Counted from the stretch's first letter, positions 8,437 through 17,327 are shown. The stretch is 64,000 nucleotides of DNA from Thermoflexus sp. (GCA_020724465.1 DYGX01000001.1:298932-362931); one strand, 5' to 3'. A program made the numbers and translations. Notes: a model not told the origin generated them from the letters alone.

Positions 8437-8982
8437 ATGTCAAACCCATCTTCCACTTCCCGCCCTCAAAAAGATACGCAGCCGTCGCGGCTGCCTGCGA
8501 TCTACGTCAAGCCATCTCAGGGGACCGCGGAGGATGTGATCGACATGGACCCTGGGGGGTCTAGGCGATCGTCCGCGCAGTCCGAGCAAATCGCCTCGTT
8601 CCTCGAAGCACTGGCCGAGCTGGTGCGGGGCCGTCCGGGCGACGGACCCGGCAGCGACCTGAACCGGCGCCAGCAAGCGCCGCCGCGCTCCGCCGGGCTG
8701 AGCAGCGGCGCGCCGCAAACAAACGACCGCCAGTCGTCGGCAGAAGGAGATGACCCGCCTGAGGCCTTCTCCTCTCCCTTCTTCTATCATCTGCTGCGCG
8801 CGCTGCGCAATCTGAATTACTTCGTCATCATCGCGCCGGGAAGGCGCGGACTGATTTTTCTCGTCCATGTGCCCAAGAGGGTTATTGTTCTCTTCCTGTT
8901 CGCGCTTTTCCTGATGTTCGCTACCATTTACGGGATGCCCGGCATCTGGGAAATTATGTTCGGCATTATCGGTATCTTTTAA
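8437..8982 (+). CDS. Unknown tail-anchored protein (181 aa)
   Basis: Not recognised. Residues 1-115 are polar, Ser/Pro/Arg-rich and probably disordered. Residues 120-181 are hydrophobic, with one segment around N-Y-F-V-I-I-A-P and a longer one (V-I-V-L-F-L-F-A-L-F-L-M-F-A) ending in a second short hydrophobic stretch at the terminus. GGAGG lies 8 bases before the ATG, a strong ribosome site. It follows the preceding tail-anchored gene by 25 bases and is likely co-transcribed. Codon use is like the neighbours, which argues it is real. Confidence 0.65.
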   Translation: MSNPSSTSRPQKDTQPSRLPAIYVKPSQGTAEDVIDMDPGGSRRSSAQSEQIASFLEALAELVRGRPGDGPGSDLNRRQQAPPRSAGLSSGAPQTNDRQSSAEGDDPPEAFSSPFFYHLLRALRNLNYFVIIAPGRRGLIFLVHVPKRVIVLFLFALFLMFATIYGMPGIWEIMFGIIGIF

Positions 8983-8989
8983 AGGGTGG

Positions 8990-9018
8990 TTGCGGGCTTG
9001 TGAGGCGGGACATACAAT
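8990..9018 (+). promoter_or_regulatory. Promoter for the TIR-TPR gene
   Basis: TTGCGG (8990-8995), a 17-base spacer and TACAAT (9013-9018). The leader to the start at 9170 is about 145 bases, in which I see nothing further. Confidence 0.55.
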
Positions 9019-9169
9019 CACGCTAACATTCAACACTGTGGGCACCGGCGCCGCGTGCCATCAGTGCCCACAGCGCACCAACACCGGCCACCACGTTCGC
9101 TTGGGGGGAAGACCCACCATCTGACCGGGGGTCTTGCGCGGGTAGGCACACAGATAGGCCAGGAATCCG

Positions 9170-10822
9170 ATGGAAGAACAAGTGGTTACGACACAACTGT
9201 ATATCAATTACGGGCACGGGGACGACGACTTCGCCCTGCGCCTGTACGAAGCCCTGGCCGCCTACGGCCAGCCCGTCTGGATCGACCAGCGCGACGTCAA
9301 ACGCGGCGAAGACTGGCACGCGGCCATCAACAACGCGCTCCACAACTCTTCACACATGCTGCTTGTCTGGTCCGACCAGGCCGACACGCGCGAGGTGCAG
9401 AGCGAGTGGATGCACTTTCTGGATATGCAAAAGCCGATCATCATCATCCGGCGCGACAACCACCCGCTTCACTACAATCTGCAGCGCCTGCCTGTGGTTG
9501 ATTTTGCCAGCGATTTCGAAGGCGGGGTCCGCAAGCTGATGTCCTACCTGGCTTCACCCAAGCAGGATCCCAAAGCCGCCCGGCTGGCGCTTGAGCAAGG
9601 CAACGCCGCCTACCGCAGTCACGACTATACGAATGCGATCAAGGCGTACAACCGCGCGATCGCTCTGGACGCGACCAACGCCGAGGCGCACTTCAGCCGC
9701 GCGATGGCCTTCCTGCGCCTGGGCCACACCGAGCGGGCGCTCGAAGGCTTCGGCGAAGCGATCCGGCTGGAGCCGCGCATGGCGAAAGCTCATTACTATC
9801 AGGGCCAGATTCTGCGCTCGCAAGGCGAGCACGCCCGGGCCCTGAACAGCTTCACCGAGACCCTGAAGTGTGACCCCAATCACGCGCCGTCCTATTATTA
9901 CCGCGGCCTGACGTTCGACCTCTTGGGCGACAGCGAGCGCGCGCTGGCCGATTACTCCGAGGCGATTCGCCGCGACCCGGAGAACACCCCGGCCTACGGC
10001 ATGCGGGGATCGATCTATTACGCCCAGGGGCGGTACGAAGAGGCGCTGAACGACCTCGACCGTGCTGTGCTGCTCGACCCGACCGATCCCACCATCTACC
10101 TGATGCGCGCCAAGACATTCGAGGCGCTCGGCAGCCAGCAGCAGGCGCTCAAAGATTACATCCAGGCTATCAAGCACGACGAGAATCTGGCCGAGGCATA
10201 TCGCGGCCGGGGCATGATCTACGGCAGCCTGGGCAACTACGACGCCGCCATCAACGATCTCAACCACGCGATTCGCCTGAACTCCGCCGACGGCCTGGCC
10301 TATCTGGCGCGCGGCGATGCCTATTTCGCGCTCGGCAACATCGAGCAGGCGCTCCACGACTACAACGAAGCGATCCGCCTGCTGCCGGACAACCCCACCG
10401 CGCTCCACAACCGGGGCGTGGCCTATCTGGCCCAGAACCGGCTGCAGGAAGCCATCGACGACTTCAATCGCGCCATCCAGCTCGAACCGCAGTTTGGCTC
10501 GGCGTTCTTCAACCGCGGCAACGCCCATTTCGAGTTGGGCCAGCTCAACGCAGCCCTGGCCGATTACGACCAGGCCATCGAGATCGACAGCACTGATGCC
10601 GGTGCGTTCCACAACCGGGGCATCACCTACAACAAGCTGGGCATGTACAACGAGGCAATCCAGGACTTCAACCACGTCCTCAGCCTGGATCCCCACTACG
10701 CCGAGGCGTACTACAACCGGCACCTGACCTACATCCAGCGCGGCCAGCCCGGCGACGAACGCCTGGCGAAGGCGGATATGGATCAGTACCGGCGACTGAC
10801 ACGCAATATGTCGGGCGACTGA
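9170..10822 (+). CDS. TIR domain-TPR repeat protein
   Basis: A 550-residue cytoplasmic protein. Residues ~5-125 form a bacterial TIR domain: Y-I-N-Y-G-H-G-D-D-D at the first strand, V-W-I-D-Q-R-D-V at the BB-loop region and I-N-N-A-L-H-N-S-S-H. Residues ~140-545 are about 12 tandem TPR units with repeated A-Y-x-x-R-G and L-D-P-x-x-A-x-A patterns. TIR domains can cleave NAD+ with a Glu located four residues after the conserved Trp. Here that position after W80 is Leu84 and the nearby Glu79 precedes the Trp, so NADase activity is doubtful. It may be a signalling scaffold. No defence partner genes are adjacent. A terminator follows. Confidence 0.85.
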   Translation: MEEQVVTTQLYINYGHGDDDFALRLYEALAAYGQPVWIDQRDVKRGEDWHAAINNALHNSSHMLLVWSDQADTREVQSEWMHFLDMQKPIIIIRRDNHPLHYNLQRLPVVDFASDFEGGVRKLMSYLASPKQDPKAARLALEQGNAAYRSHDYTNAIKAYNRAIALDATNAEAHFSRAMAFLRLGHTERALEGFGEAIRLEPRMAKAHYYQGQILRSQGEHARALNSFTETLKCDPNHAPSYYYRGLTFDLLGDSERALADYSEAIRRDPENTPAYGMRGSIYYAQGRYEEALNDLDRAVLLDPTDPTIYLMRAKTFEALGSQQQALKDYIQAIKHDENLAEAYRGRGMIYGSLGNYDAAINDLNHAIRLNSADGLAYLARGDAYFALGNIEQALHDYNEAIRLLPDNPTALHNRGVAYLAQNRLQEAIDDFNRAIQLEPQFGSAFFNRGNAHFELGQLNAALADYDQAIEIDSTDAGAFHNRGITYNKLGMYNEAIQDFNHVLSLDPHYAEAYYNRHLTYIQRGQPGDERLAKADMDQYRRLTRNMSGD

Positions 10823-10847
10823 CAGCGTGTGTCCTGCCGCCCGGCCC

Positions 10848-10872
10848 GGCTCCACGCGTGTGGAGCCTTTTT
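10848..10872 (+). terminator. Rho-independent terminator after the TIR-TPR gene
   Basis: The stem GGCTCCAC/GTGGAGCC (10848-10855 with 10860-10867) has a 4-base loop and is followed by TTTTT. Confidence 0.88.
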
Positions 10873-10883
10873 GCGCCTGCCGC

Positions 10884-10911
10884 TTGGCGAATCCTCCATC
10901 CGTATTACAAT
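10884..10911 (+). promoter_or_regulatory. Promoter for the GH3-like gene
   Basis: TTGGCG (10884-10889), a 16-base spacer and TACAAT (10906-10911), immediately after the preceding terminator. Confidence 0.5.
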
Positions 10912-10947
10912 CGGCCTGGTCGGGCGCCACTCAGTTAGGAGCATATC

Positions 10948-12090
10948 ATGGAGGCCGAAAACCCTATCGTCCCCATCTTGCAGGCGTACATCCAGCCCTG
11001 GCACGACGCGCTGGCCGATCCTCCCGCAGCGCAAGAGCGGGTCTTGCCGTCATTGCTCCAGATCTACGCGCGCACCGAATACGGCCGCCAGCACCACGCC
11101 GAGGGGGTTGGATCCATCGCGGATTACCGTGCCGCGTTCCCGGTGAAGACCTACGCCGACTACGAGCCGCTGCTGCGCCAGGTGATGGCCGGCGACACGC
11201 ACGCCCTGCTCGAAGCCGAGCCGCTCGGATGGGCGATGACGCGCGGCACGACCGGCGAAGTCAAGTACATCCCTATGACACCCCGCGACCTGGAGCAGCG
11301 CCACAACGCGGCGCGTGGCCCGCTCCAATACGTGCTCCACAGCCGCCGCTATGATATCCTGCTTGGTGCCAACCTCAACCTCAGCTTTCCAAGCGTGGTC
11401 GGCAGCCTGGACGTCAACGGTCGCATCATCGAGTATGGCTACGCCACCGGCATCTACGTCAAGCACGTTGCGGCGCGCACACCCATCCCATCGATCCCCT
11501 CCCAGGCCGAGATCGATGCCCTGGGCGGCGGAACCGGTCGCGCCGCCTGGGAAGCGCGCTTCCAACTGGCCTACGAGCGCGCGCGGGGCCAGAACATCAC
11601 TATTCTCGGCGGCGCGGTGCAGGTCATGCTCAAATTCGCGCGCTGGCTGCGCAAGACATACGGAGTCTATCCGAAAGACGTGTGGAACTTCGGGGTGCTG
11701 TCGTTGGGCAGCGCGCCGGGGATCAACTCGACCTTTCGCCCGCGCCTGCTCGCGTTCTATGGCGCCGATGCCGGATTGGTTGAGATCTACGGGGCCACCG
11801 AGGGCATGTTCGGCCAGCAGCGCGACGATCGCCGCTTCTGGGTGCCCAATTTCGACCTCTATTTCTTCGAAGTGGAGACGGCCGGCGGGGTGAAGATGCT
11901 GCACGAGATGGCGCCCGGCGAAACCGGCAGTCTGATCGTCAGCACGCCCGTGCTGCCGCGCTACAAAATTCTGGACCTGGTGCGAGCCTTCGAGCCGCCG
12001 CACTACCTGTGCATCGGGCGCGACCGCAAGTGGACCCGCGCCGCATACTGGCTGCGCCGCGCCATCGACCTGGACCTGCGCGAAGGGTAA
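10948..12090 (+). CDS. GH3-family acyl-adenylate-forming enzyme, short form
   Basis: A 380-residue protein resembling the GH3/JAR1 adenylating superfamily. Features are a GH3-like N-terminus (Y-A-R-T-E-Y-G-R, then F-P-V-K-T-Y-A-D-Y-E-P), the phosphate-binding motif T-R-G-T-T-G-E-V-K-Y-I-P near residue 99, and I-Y-G-A-T-E-G near 280 as the second adenylate motif. GH3 proteins usually have ~550 residues with a C-terminal mobile domain. Here the protein ends soon after I-G-R-D-R-K-W, so that domain is largely missing. Plant GH3 enzymes conjugate amino acids to acyl acids; bacterial members are mostly uncharacterised, so the substrate is unknown. TAGGAG lies 6 bases before the ATG. It converges with the kinase gene 5 bases away. 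Confidence 0.72.
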   Translation: MEAENPIVPILQAYIQPWHDALADPPAAQERVLPSLLQIYARTEYGRQHHAEGVGSIADYRAAFPVKTYADYEPLLRQVMAGDTHALLEAEPLGWAMTRGTTGEVKYIPMTPRDLEQRHNAARGPLQYVLHSRRYDILLGANLNLSFPSVVGSLDVNGRIIEYGYATGIYVKHVAARTPIPSIPSQAEIDALGGGTGRAAWEARFQLAYERARGQNITILGGAVQVMLKFARWLRKTYGVYPKDVWNFGVLSLGSAPGINSTFRPRLLAFYGADAGLVEIYGATEGMFGQQRDDRRFWVPNFDLYFFEVETAGGVKMLHEMAPGETGSLIVSTPVLPRYKILDLVRAFEPPHYLCIGRDRKWTRAAYWLRRAIDLDLREG

Positions 12091-12095
12091 GGCCG

Positions 12096-13658
12096 TCAGC
12101 CAAACAGGCGGTTGATCAGCAGGCTCGCACCGATGGCGATCAGCAGCAATGGCCAGAACGAAGTCGAGACGCCAAACCCCATCCCCGCACCCAGCATCAG
12201 CAGGACGAGGCCGAGCGTCAGGCGGGCGCCGGGCCGCGTGCGAAATTCGGGGACCGTCAGCCGGGCGGCCACTTCGGCGACCAGCAGCGCGCCCGCCCCG
12301 CCCAGCACCCACGCCCAGACGTTGCCGAACAGCCCACCCCCTGCGCCAACGTTATTGAGCAGGAAGACGATCCCCGCCCACAGCACGATCCCGCCCAGGG
12401 TGAACTGGCTCAGCCGGTCAGATGGCGCGATTTCCCCCCAAAACTCGCTTTTCTCGTCGCTCTTTTCCGTTCCTTTCTCTTCCTCTTTTTCTTTGGAATC
12501 ACGCTCTTTCTCGTGCTCTTTCTCTTCCTTTTCGCGCTCTTTCTCGCCGCGGGCGGGCACAGGCTGCGGCTTTGCTTTGCGCTTGGGCTTCGGCGTCCAT
12601 TCAGGAACCGGCTCGGCCTCTGCCTCCCAATCAGGTGCCGGCCACTCCGCCGCGCCGGGCAGATCTTCCGCCTCGTCCCGCTGTGCCTCCGCGCGCAGGG
12701 CGGCAGCCCGATCCAGCCCGAGAGACGGCGTGCCTATCGCCTCGGACAGCGCCGTATAGACCGCGCTCACCGACGGGAACCGCTGGGCGGGGTCCTTTTC
12801 CAGGCAGCGCAGTATGACGCGCTCAATCTCAGGCGAGATTGACGGGTTAACGGCGCGCGGCGGCGCCGGCGGCACGTGGAGATGCTCGTACACGATGCGA
12901 ACCGCGGTGCTGGACCCTTGCGCTGCGGGGCTGTCTCCCGTAAAGGGCAGCCGGCCGGTGAGCATCTGGTAGAGCAAGACGCCCAGCGCGTAGATATCCG
13001 CCGCCGCGGTAACCTCGCCCGCCAGAATCTGCTCCGGCGACATGTAGTGCGGCGTGCCTAGGGTCGTATCCACCGTCAGCGTGCTGGCTTCGCTGATGAT
13101 GCGCGCGATGCCGAAATCGGTCACGTAGAGCTGGCCGTGCGGGTCGATCAGGATGTTGGCGGGCTTCAGGTCGCGGTGAATCACCCCTTCGCTGTGCGCG
13201 AAGTGCAGCGCGGCGGCCAGCGGTTGCAGGTATTCCAGCGTCTCCAGCGGGGAGAGCGGCGCCGCGCGGCGGAATAGGACGGTTTGCAGCGTTTCGCCCG
13301 CGATGTAGTCAGTCAGGATAAAGACGACATCGTCCGCCTCAACGATATCGTAATAGCGCACGATGTGTGGGTGTTGCAGCCGCGCCAGAACCGCCGCCTC
13401 GCGCCGGAAGCGCTCCAGGAAGGCGCGCTCGTGCGCGATATCGCGCCGCAGCACCTTCGCCGCCAGCGGCACGCGCCGGTTGAGATCGGTCACGCGGTAG
13501 ATCTGCGCGAATGAGCCTTCGCCGACCAGCGCGTCAAAGCGATAGCGCCCCGCCAGCGTGCGCCCGATCAGATCGCCCCCTGGCGCTCCGGCGTGAGACA
13601 GCGACTCCGGATCGTACTCCGGTTCTTCGGCAGGCTGGCGTCCCGGTTCGTACCCCAT
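12096..13658 (-). CDS. PknB-like Ser/Thr protein kinase with charged linker and C-terminal membrane domain
   Basis: A 520-residue kinase. Residues ~38-300 are a Hanks-type domain: glycine loop V-G-E-G-S-F-A, invariant Lys in A-A-K-V-L-R, catalytic H-R-D-L-K-P-A-N, D-F-G and an A-P-E equivalent M-S-P-E-Q. A linker follows. It includes about 35 residues made almost only of Glu, Lys, Asp and Arg (near 370-405). The C-terminus has about four hydrophobic segments instead of PASTA repeats, so the protein has no extracellular sensor of the usual kind. ATG 13658 has AAGGA about seven bases upstream. Its substrates are unknown; neighbouring genes do not reveal them. Confidence 0.9.
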   Translation of the reverse strand: MGYEPGRQPAEEPEYDPESLSHAGAPGGDLIGRTLAGRYRFDALVGEGSFAQIYRVTDLNRRVPLAAKVLRRDIAHERAFLERFRREAAVLARLQHPHIVRYYDIVEADDVVFILTDYIAGETLQTVLFRRAAPLSPLETLEYLQPLAAALHFAHSEGVIHRDLKPANILIDPHGQLYVTDFGIARIISEASTLTVDTTLGTPHYMSPEQILAGEVTAAADIYALGVLLYQMLTGRLPFTGDSPAAQGSSTAVRIVYEHLHVPPAPPRAVNPSISPEIERVILRCLEKDPAQRFPSVSAVYTALSEAIGTPSLGLDRAAALRAEAQRDEAEDLPGAAEWPAPDWEAEAEPVPEWTPKPKRKAKPQPVPARGEKEREKEEKEHEKERDSKEKEEEKGTEKSDEKSEFWGEIAPSDRLSQFTLGGIVLWAGIVFLLNNVGAGGGLFGNVWAWVLGGAGALLVAEVAARLTVPEFRTRPGARLTLGLVLLMLGAGMGFGVSTSFWPLLLIAIGASLLINRLFG

Positions 13659-13748
13659 GCTGTATCCTTCGCCCGGCAGGCATGCGTGCAGAACCCGGCC
13701 TCATTATCTCTGCAAACCTGCCTGGCTGCCAACCGGTGGGCAGGAACG

Positions 13749-13776
13749 AAAAAGGGGCCAGGCGACACCCGGCCCC
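13749..13776 (-). terminator. Rho-independent terminator of the PD40/SH3b gene
   Basis: On the minus strand GGGGCC (13776-13771) pairs with GGCCCC (13759-13754) and is followed by five Ts (13753-13749). It separates the PD40/SH3b gene from the kinase. Confidence 0.75.
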
Positions 13777-13796
13777 TGGGTGGCCCAACCGCCCGG

Positions 13797-14909
13797 CTAG
13801 TTCACCGTGACGGTGATGTACCGGTTGTCCACGGTCCCGTCGACCAGGATCACACGCAGGTTATAGGTCGTCGTCGAACCAGGGCACTCCTGCACCGAGC
13901 TTTGCCCGACAGTGGGCAGGCCCTGGTAGTAGACCTCGCGGATGCCCTCGACATGCCAGCTCAGGGTTACGCACTCCCCGGCGTTGATCGTCGGTGCGAG
14001 GCCGCGATCCGAGGTAAACGAGATGTACACCGGCGGCAGCGCGGGCGTCTGGGTCACCGGGACCGGCGTCGGCTGCGGGATGGGCGTCGGCGCCGGGAAG
14101 AACTGGGCGTCCACCACCGGGACATTCGCCAGCGGGATGGTGACAGTGACCAGCGGCGCATAGACCCACCCGGTCAATCCCGTGGGCGTGCGCACCTGAA
14201 GCCAGGAGTTGTCGAAACGGCGCCCGATGACCTGCAGCACGTCGCCCTGCGTCAGCACGGTCACGATGTTCGCTCCCTCACCGGGGTTGGCGCGCAGGTT
14301 GAGCCGCGCGACGCTCACGGTTGCGTCCGGCTGCGCCGGCGGCAGCGGACTCGGCGACGCAGCCGGAAGAACCGGCTCGATCACCTGCTCTTCGCCCGCC
14401 TCTTCCTCTTCGGCTGCGCCGAAGTGCCGCTCGTCGAAGGCATCGTTAGTCAACTGGCGCACAATTAGCCCATCGACCGAGACGACGTACAAATCCCAGT
14501 TTCCGTTCACGTCCGAGACATACAGAATGTACTCGCCGTTGGGCTGCCAGCGAGGTTCCACATCGCTCGCGTCGTTGCGCGTAAGCTGCTGCACGTCCGA
14601 TCCGTCGGCGTTCATAACGTAGATTTCGAAGTCACCGTCGCGGTCCGAGCTGAAGACGATTTGCTCGCCATTCGGGGACCACATCGGGTGTGTGTCGGTA
14701 GCCGGATCGTCGGTGAGTTGCACGATCTCGCCCGTGTCCGGGTCCAGCGTGAAGATATCGTAGTTGCCCATCTCGTCCGAGGCGTAAACGATCAGCCCCG
14801 GCCCCTCTTCATCCTGGGCGACGGCCGGTTCGCCACGCAGGGCCAGGAACGCGCCGCCCGCCAGCGCGATCACCAGCATCACCACCCACAGACTGCGTGA
14901 TGTTTTCAT
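13797..14909 (-). CDS. Exported PD40 (TolB-type) and SH3b-domain protein
   Basis: A 370-residue protein with an N-terminal signal/anchor (V-V-M-L-V-I-A-L-A-G-G-A-F-L-A-L). Residues ~38-165 contain three WD40-like PD40 repeats (W-S-P-N-G-E-Q-I-V-F-S-S-D-R-D-G-D-F pattern). An acidic/Pro linker follows. Residues ~190-255 are an SH3b domain (V-A-R-L-N-L-R-A-N-P-G-E-G) of the type that binds peptidoglycan or peptides. A Pro/Thr linker leads to a C-terminal Ig-like domain with one Cys pair. It probably sits outside the membrane bound to the wall. GAGGAG lies 5-6 bases before the ATG. Confidence 0.82.
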   Translation of the reverse strand: MKTSRSLWVVMLVIALAGGAFLALRGEPAVAQDEEGPGLIVYASDEMGNYDIFTLDPDTGEIVQLTDDPATDTHPMWSPNGEQIVFSSDRDGDFEIYVMNADGSDVQQLTRNDASDVEPRWQPNGEYILYVSDVNGNWDLYVVSVDGLIVRQLTNDAFDERHFGAAEEEEAGEEQVIEPVLPAASPSPLPPAQPDATVSVARLNLRANPGEGANIVTVLTQGDVLQVIGRRFDNSWLQVRTPTGLTGWVYAPLVTVTIPLANVPVVDAQFFPAPTPIPQPTPVPVTQTPALPPVYISFTSDRGLAPTINAGECVTLSWHVEGIREVYYQGLPTVGQSSVQECPGSTTTYNLRVILVDGTVDNRYITVTVN

Positions 14910-15223
14910 GGTCTCTCCTCACTTTGAGCTGTGCCTAACCTGCAGGCTTCATTTAGTCAGATTGTAACCAGATTGTAGCGCAGGCAGCAGGGGACATACG
15001 ACCTATGCGTCCTGGCGCCTGCCCTGCGCCCGCCTGATGCGCCGCGCTTGATTTTTCGCTCGAAGCAGGGTATATGAATGACGGCATGCCCGCCGCGCCC
15101 AGGCTTCGGCCCTGAAACCGGCGGCCGGGCGTCAGTGCGCCGAGCTGCCCGCTCACCCTGTCCGCGCTCTCGGGCAGCAGCAAACCTGTCATCCTGCGAC
15201 CGTCTGCGGCCACGAGGTAACCG
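14910..15223. other. Divergent intergenic region between the PD40/SH3b and PhoU-like genes
   Basis: Two copies of ATTGTA (14961-14966 and 14972-14977) read as TACAAT on the minus strand and may be -10 boxes for the PD40/SH3b gene, but -35 matches are weak. No coding or RNA feature is seen in the remaining 240 bases. Confidence 0.4.
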
Positions 15224-15889
15224 ATGTTCGCTGGCTTCATCAACGCCGTGCTGGCGTTTCCATCGCGCGTCAAGCAGTACTTCCAGCATCGCCCCGACCG
15301 GTTTCTGGAACGCCTGCGCGAACAGACACAGATCACCGTACGGGCCGGCGACGCGCTGACCAGCTACATGGAACGACCGGGCCGCAAAGGCGCACACGCA
15401 ATCCGGCGTCTGGAAAAAGAAGCCGACGAGGTGCACCGCATCCTGGTCGCCGAACTCAACCGGACCTTCGCAACCCCGTTCGACCGCAAGGACATTCAGG
15501 TGCTATCGCGCTCGCTCGACGACGTTCTCGACGAGTTCTGGGCCAGCGTCAACGAGATGGACATCCTGGGCGTGGAGACGAACAACTATCTCAATGAGAT
15601 GGCACGCCTGCTCGCGTCCGGCGCCGAAGAGCTGAAGCTCGCCATGGACCGCCTGCCCGAGCACCCCAGCGTCGCCTCGATGCACGCCATCCGCGCCCGC
15701 GCGGTCGACAACACCATCGAGATGCTCTACGCGCAAGCGCTGGCCGACCTGTTTCGCAAGCCAAAAGACCTGGACAATCTGGTCACGATGATGAAGCTGC
15801 GCGAGGTCTACCGCCACCTCTTTCACGCCTCGCAGCGCATCGCGGACGCGGCGAATGTCATCGAAGATATCATTGTCAAATTCTTCTAG
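15224..15889 (+). CDS. DUF47 / PhoU-like protein
   Basis: A 221-residue all-helical cytoplasmic protein of the PhoU-like DUF47 family. It shows the typical start (F-x-x-x-I-N, then Q-T-Q-I-T-V-R-A-G-D-A-L), E-K-E-A-D-E-V-H and the metal-cluster-type segment D-R-K-D-I-Q-V-L-S-R-S-L-D-D-V-L-D. In many genomes such genes precede a Pit-type phosphate transporter and regulate it. No transporter is present here, so the partner must be elsewhere. The length is normal. It converges with the glycerate kinase gene, leaving 7 bases between stop codons. Confidence 0.88.
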   Translation: MFAGFINAVLAFPSRVKQYFQHRPDRFLERLREQTQITVRAGDALTSYMERPGRKGAHAIRRLEKEADEVHRILVAELNRTFATPFDRKDIQVLSRSLDDVLDEFWASVNEMDILGVETNNYLNEMARLLASGAEELKLAMDRLPEHPSVASMHAIRARAVDNTIEMLYAQALADLFRKPKDLDNLVTMMKLREVYRHLFHASQRIADAANVIEDIIVKFF

Positions 15890-15896
15890 CGCGTCT

Positions 15897-17252
15897 TCAC
15901 CAGACGAACAGCGCAATCAGATCGTTAACGTTGGTATTGGTCGGCCCGGTCACCAGCAGATCGCCGGTGGCCGTCAGCAGGGTGTAGGCGTCGTTATTGT
16001 CGAGCGCCGCCTGGGCGGACAACCCGAGTCCTTCGGCGCGGGCCACCGTCCCCCCATCGACCAGACCGCCCGCGGCGTCGGTGGGGCCGTCGGTCCCATC
16101 CGTCGCCAGGCTCGCCAGCAGGATGTCGCTGGTCCCGGCCAGCGCCAGCGCCGCCGCCAGCGCCAGCTCCTGATTGCGACCGCCCCGGCCCGTGCCGCGC
16201 ACGGTGACGGTCGTCTCGCCGCCGAACAGCACGCACGCCGGACGCCCAACCGGGCGCCCGTAGGTCGCGATTTCCCGCCCGATCCCGGTCAGCACCCGCG
16301 CCACTTCGCGCGCCTCGCCTTCGAGATAGGTCGTCGCGATCAGCACGTTCAAACCCAACGCCTGCGCCCGCGCCGCCGCAGCCTCGGCAGCGCGCGAGTT
16401 GTCCGCCACGATCACATTCTGCACGCGCTCAAAGATCGGATCGCCCGGCTTGGGCGTGTCGGGTTTCTGGCCGGCCGCCGCCATATCCAGATGCCGCCGG
16501 ATAGATTCGGGCGCGCTGTCCCATACCCCATACCGCTTCAGAACGGCGCGCGCGTCTGCCGCCGTAGTCGGATCCGGCACGGTGGGGCCAGACGCGATGA
16601 CGTCCAGCGGGCTGCCGACCACATCCGAGACGATCAGCGTGATCAGTGTGGCCGGGTACGCCCGGCGGGCGAGCTGGCCACCTTTGACCTGCGAGAGATG
16701 CTTGCGCACGGTATTGAGCGCGGTAATCGGCGCGCCCGAACGCAGCAGAGCTTCGGTGAGCGCCTGCATGTCTGCCAGCGACACCCCCTCGACCGGCAGT
16801 GTCATCAGCGCCGAGCCGCCGCCGGAGATCACGGCGATCACCAGGTCGTGCTCGCCCGCCTGATGCAGCAGCGCCACAATTTCCCGCGACCCGGCCACCC
16901 CGGCCTCGTCCGGCACGGGATGTCCCGCCTCGTGCAGGGCGACGCGCCCGGTCGGCGCCGTGTAGCCGTACTTGACGGTGACGTGCCCGCCGGTCACGCG
17001 GTCACCCAGCACATCCTCGACGGCTGCGGCCATCGGCGCGCTGGCCTTGCCCGCGCCCACCACCCACACCCGGCGGAAGCGCCGCAGATCGTACGAGCGC
17101 CCCTCGATGTGCAACCTGTCCCCATCTCGCCGCAGAGCGCGCCGCACCGCCGCCCCCGGCTCCACCGCGTCCAGCCCCGCCGCCAGCACGTCAAGCGCCA
17201 TCACCCGGCGGCGATCGCCCGTTACGTCGGGCTGCCGGAAATATCTGACCAT
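15897..17252 (-). CDS. Glycerate 2-kinase (MOFRL family)
   Basis: A 451-residue protein of the GckA/TtuD type, which phosphorylates D-glycerate to 2-phosphoglycerate for entry into glycolysis. The N-terminal DUF4147 part has V-V-G-A-G-K-A-S-A-P-M, H-P-V-P-D-E-A-G and V-I-S-G-G-G-S-A-L. The C-terminal MOFRL domain has F-G-G-E-T-T-V-T-V-R-G-T-G-R-G-G-R-N-Q-E and A-T-D-G-T-D-G-P-T-D-A-A-G. Length and motifs are complete. GAGGAG sits about 8 bases before the ATG, and a promoter is visible upstream on the minus strand. Confidence 0.93.
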   Translation of the reverse strand: MVRYFRQPDVTGDRRRVMALDVLAAGLDAVEPGAAVRRALRRDGDRLHIEGRSYDLRRFRRVWVVGAGKASAPMAAAVEDVLGDRVTGGHVTVKYGYTAPTGRVALHEAGHPVPDEAGVAGSREIVALLHQAGEHDLVIAVISGGGSALMTLPVEGVSLADMQALTEALLRSGAPITALNTVRKHLSQVKGGQLARRAYPATLITLIVSDVVGSPLDVIASGPTVPDPTTAADARAVLKRYGVWDSAPESIRRHLDMAAAGQKPDTPKPGDPIFERVQNVIVADNSRAAEAAAARAQALGLNVLIATTYLEGEAREVARVLTGIGREIATYGRPVGRPACVLFGGETTVTVRGTGRGGRNQELALAAALALAGTSDILLASLATDGTDGPTDAAGGLVDGGTVARAEGLGLSAQAALDNNDAYTLLTATGDLLVTGPTNTNVNDLIALFVW

Positions 17253-17327
17253 ACCCCCTACTCCTCGTCAGGTTAGCTGCGGCGATCTGCACGGCCCACC
17301 GCCGCGACCACCCGCCACTACCCTGCT

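Noticed and set aside
14961..14977. Direct repeat of ATTGTA as an operator
   Set aside because: Two six-base copies are expected by chance in an intergenic region and read equally well as -10 boxes.
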